Part shown: positions 22,610 through 25,521 of the stretch, piece by piece | Layout: each line of letters begins with the position of its first letter | Position numbering within the stretch: the stretch's first letter is position 1 | Assembly (NCBI GenBank): GCA_015478945.1 | Contig: JABUQX010124316.1 | Location: 1 to 25,521 of the forward strand | Origin: Trachelipus rathkii | Taxonomy: Eukaryota; Arthropoda; Malacostraca; Isopoda; Trachelipodidae | Length of the DNA stretch: 25,521 nt | Reading direction: 5' to 3' | Position numbers and translations under genes: made by a program | The notes under the pieces: generated by a model | Seen by the model: only the letters and a program-made list of their open reading frames with translations | Told to the model about the DNA's origin: nothing | Database searches by the model: none

Positions 22610-25521
22610 GTTTCACAAACTCCACATTGAAATGTTTGGTATATAAAAACAAATATTGAAATTTCATTAAAAAAACGTCAATTTAAGACAACTAAAACTA
22701 TTAATAAATTCGCTTTTCAGCTTTTTGAAATTGCATTTCAATGAAACACATTATTTTTTCAAATGCTGAAAATACCGTTAAAAACTCAATTTTAAGATTT
22801 ACCAAATAATTTCAAATGTTGAATTTAGGAAAAATCGTACTTTTAAGAGTTCTAAATTTGTAATGTGAAAATTTAAGCAAAAGCGTAATTTTAGAAGTTA
22901 AAATTTTTTATTAAAACAGGTTTTCACAACTAATGAAATATTTGGTATATAAAAACAAATATTGAAATTTCATTAAAAAACGTCAATTTAAGACACGTAA
23001 AACAAATAATAAATCTTTTTCTGCTTTTTGAATTGCATTAATGAAACACATAATTTTTTTTCAAATGCCTGAAAATACCCTGTTAACAACCAAATTTAAG
23101 ATCTTACAAATAATTTCAAATGTGTGAAATTTATGAAAAACCTTATTTTTTTAAATGCTGAAAATCTCGTAAAAAACTTAAGAAAAAGCGTAATTTTAGA
23201 AGTTATAATTTTTTATTAAAACAGGTTTTCACAACTAATGAAATATTTGGTATATAAAAACAAATATTGAAATTTCATTAAAAAACGTCAATTTAAGACA
23301 CCTAAAACTATTAATAAATTCGCTTTTCGCCTTTTTTTGAAATTGCAATTTCAATGAAAACACATTATTTTTTCAATGCTGAAAATACCGTGGTTAAAAA
23401 CTCAAATTTTAAGATTTAACAAATAATTTTCAAATGTTGAAATTTAAGGAAAAATTCGTACTTTAATGAGTTCTAAATTTGTATATGAAAATCTAAGAAA
23501 AAAAATGATTTTTAATAATTAAAATTTTTTTTTAAAAAAAAAGTTCCAAAAATCAAATATTTGTATACAAAAACAAATATTGGAATTTTATTAAAAAACG
23601 TCAATTTAAGAACCTAAAACTATTAATAAATTCGCTTTTCTGCTTTTTGAAATTGCTTTCAATGAAACACATTATTTTTTTCAAATGCTGAAAATACTCG
23701 TTAAAAACTTCAATTTTAAGATTACCAAATATATTTCAAATGTTGAAATTTTAGGAAATCGTACTTTTAAGGAGTTCTAAATTTGTAATAATGTGAAAAT
23801 TTAGGAAAAAGCGTAATTTTAGAAGTTAAATTTTTTTATTAAAACAGGTTTTCACAACTAATGAAATATTTGGTTATATAAAAACAGAATATTGGAAATT
23901 TTCATTAAAAAACGTCCAAATTTAAGACACCAAAAAACAATTAAATAAATTCTCTTTTCTGCTTTTTGAAATTGCATTTCAATTGAAATGAAACACATTA
24001 TTTTTTCAAATGCTGAAAATACCGTTAAAAACTCAATTTTAAGATTTAACAAATAATTTCAAATGTTGAAATTTAGGAAAAATCGTATTTTAAGAGTTCT
24101 AAATTTGTAATGTGAAAATTTAAGAAAAAAGCGTAATTTTAGAAGTTAAATTTTTTTATAAAAAGGTTTTCAGAACTAATAAAATATTTGGTATTTATAA
24201 AAACAAATATTGAAATTTCATTAAAAAACGTCAATTTAAGACACCTAAAACTATTAATAAATTCACTTTTCTGCTTTTTGAAATTGCATTTCAATGAAAC
24301 ACATTATTTTTTCAAATGCTGAAAATTAGTGTTAACAACTAATGAAATATTTTAACAAAATAATTTCACTGTTGAAATTTAGGATAAAATCCGTACTTTT
24401 AAGAGTTCTAAATTTGTAATGTGAAAATTTAAGAAAAAGCGTAATTTTAGAAGTTAAAATTTTTTATTAAAACAGGTTTTCACAACTAATGAAATATTTG
24501 GTATATAAAAACAAATATTGAAATTTCATTAAAAAACGTCAATTTAAGACACCTAAAAATCTATTAATAAATTCTCTTTTCTGCTTTTTGAAATTGCATT
24601 TCAATGAAACACATTATTTTTTCAAATGCTGAAAATACCGTTAAAAACTCAATTTTAAGATTTACCAAATAATTTCAAATGTTGAAATTTAGGAAAAATC
24701 GTACTTTTAAGAGTTCTAAATTTGTAATGTGAAAATTTAAGAAAAAGCGTAATTTTAGAAGTTAAATTTTTTTATTAAAAAAACAGGTTTTCACAACTAA
24801 TGAAATATTTGGTATATAAAAACAAATATTGAAATTTCATTAAAAAACGTCAATTTAAAAGACACCTAAAACTATTAATAATTTTACTTTTTCTGCCTTT
24901 TTGAAATAGCCATTTCAAAGAAACAATTATTTTCAAGATGCTGAAATACCGTTAAACACTCAATTTTAAGATTTACCAAATAATTTCAAATGTTGAAATT
25001 TAGGAAAAATCGTACTTTTAAGAGTTCTAAATTTGTAATGTGAAAATTTAAGAAAACGTAATTTTAGAAGTTAAAATTTTTTATTAAAACAGGTTTTCAC
25101 AACTAATGAAATATTTGGTATATAAAAACAAATATTAAAATTTCATTAAATAACGTCAATTTAAGACACCTAAAACTATTAATAAATTCACTTTTCTGCT
25201 TTTTGAAATTGCATTTCAATGAAACACACTATTTTTAACAAAAACTCAATTTTTAGATTAACCAAATAATTTCAAATGTTGAAATTTAGGAACTCTTAAG
25301 TACTTTTAAGAGTTCTAAATTTGTAATTGTGAAAATTTAAGAAAAGCGTAATTTTAGAAGTTAAAATTTTTTATTTTAAAAACAGGTTTTCAAAACTGAA
25401 ATGAAATATGTTTGGTAAATATAAAGACAAATATTGAAATTTTCCATTAAAAAACGTCAATTTAAGACATCTAATAAACTTTATTAATAAATTCACTTTT
25501 CAGCTTTTTGAAAAAGCATTT
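22610..25521. repeat. Tandem satellite array, monomer about 310 bp
   Basis: About nine consecutive monomers in direct orientation, the last cut by the window end. Using the GGTTTT landmark, starts are about 22610, 22919, 23224, 23542 (degenerate), 23847, 24165, 24475, 24786, 25092 and 25385, giving unit lengths of 293-318. Conserved words in order are CACAACTAATGAAATATTTG, AAAACAAATATTGAAATTTC, ACGTCAATTTAAGACACC, TGCTTTTTGAAATTGCATTT, CAAATGCTGAAAATACCG, AAATGTTGAAATTTAGG, CTTTTAAGAGTTCTAAATTT and AAGCGTAATTTTAGAAGTT. Most differences are homopolymer lengths and small indels. No CENP-B-box-like word was seen. No transcript or protein is implied; the 64-residue minus frame at 23858-24052 is a chance frame. 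Confidence 0.95.

Noticed and set aside
23858..24052. 64-residue minus-strand frame in the satellite
   Set aside because: It does not recur in the neighbouring monomers, so it is a chance opening in one satellite copy.
22610..25521. CRISPR array
   Set aside because: The repeats are whole monomers of about 310 bases without short repeat-spacer alternation, in a eukaryotic context.

Overview
This is an extremely AT-rich, repeat-dominated stretch of a eukaryotic nuclear genome, most likely animal. The basis is the mix of degraded metazoan-type transposons (a hAT DNA transposon, an APE-type non-LTR retrotransposon and a Penelope-like retroelement), long trinucleotide microsatellites and a roughly 310-bp AT-rich satellite. 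I cannot name the species. There is no intact host gene, no operon-like layout, no tRNA or rRNA gene and no CRISPR array. Nearly all long open frames are translations of simple repeats. Homopolymer-length differences between otherwise identical satellite copies suggest residual sequencing error, so some frameshifts in the transposon relics may not be biological.

Layout. 1-3040: ATT, GTT and TTC microsatellites, a modest non-repetitive patch (280-620), then very AT-rich sequence. 3040-6190: a possible old hAT element, with GGATGCGGATG motifs at about 3047-3084, an unassigned GC-richer island (3640-4320), a frameshifted hAT transposase relic (about 5000-5770) and an inverted counterpart of the motif at about 6154-6170. 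6578-7699: a very large imperfect palindrome with arms of about 540-560 bp. 7840-8760: a decayed LINE endonuclease region with no reverse transcriptase.

8890-12610: a microsatellite complex in the order ATT, AAC, GA/GAA, tRNA-like SINE candidate, GAA, AAT. 12610-16250: AT-rich sequence with nothing recognisable. 16282-16518: a minus-strand, coding-looking fragment. 17040-17690: a small GC-richer island followed by a TTA/ATT microsatellite. 18345-18710: a Penelope-like GIY-YIG endonuclease relic.

19200-25521: a satellite array that changes from left to right. The left half consists of strongly diverged, longer units (about 410-550 bp between recurring landmarks). The right half, from about 22610, consists of much more uniform units of about 293-318 bp and runs off the window end.

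The features do not form a pathway. Together they look like heterochromatin or the edge of a satellite block in which several transposon classes have decayed. The most notable structures are the giant palindrome with a hammerhead-like motif in both arms, the satellite decay gradient, and the tRNA-like element sitting between two halves of a purine tract.
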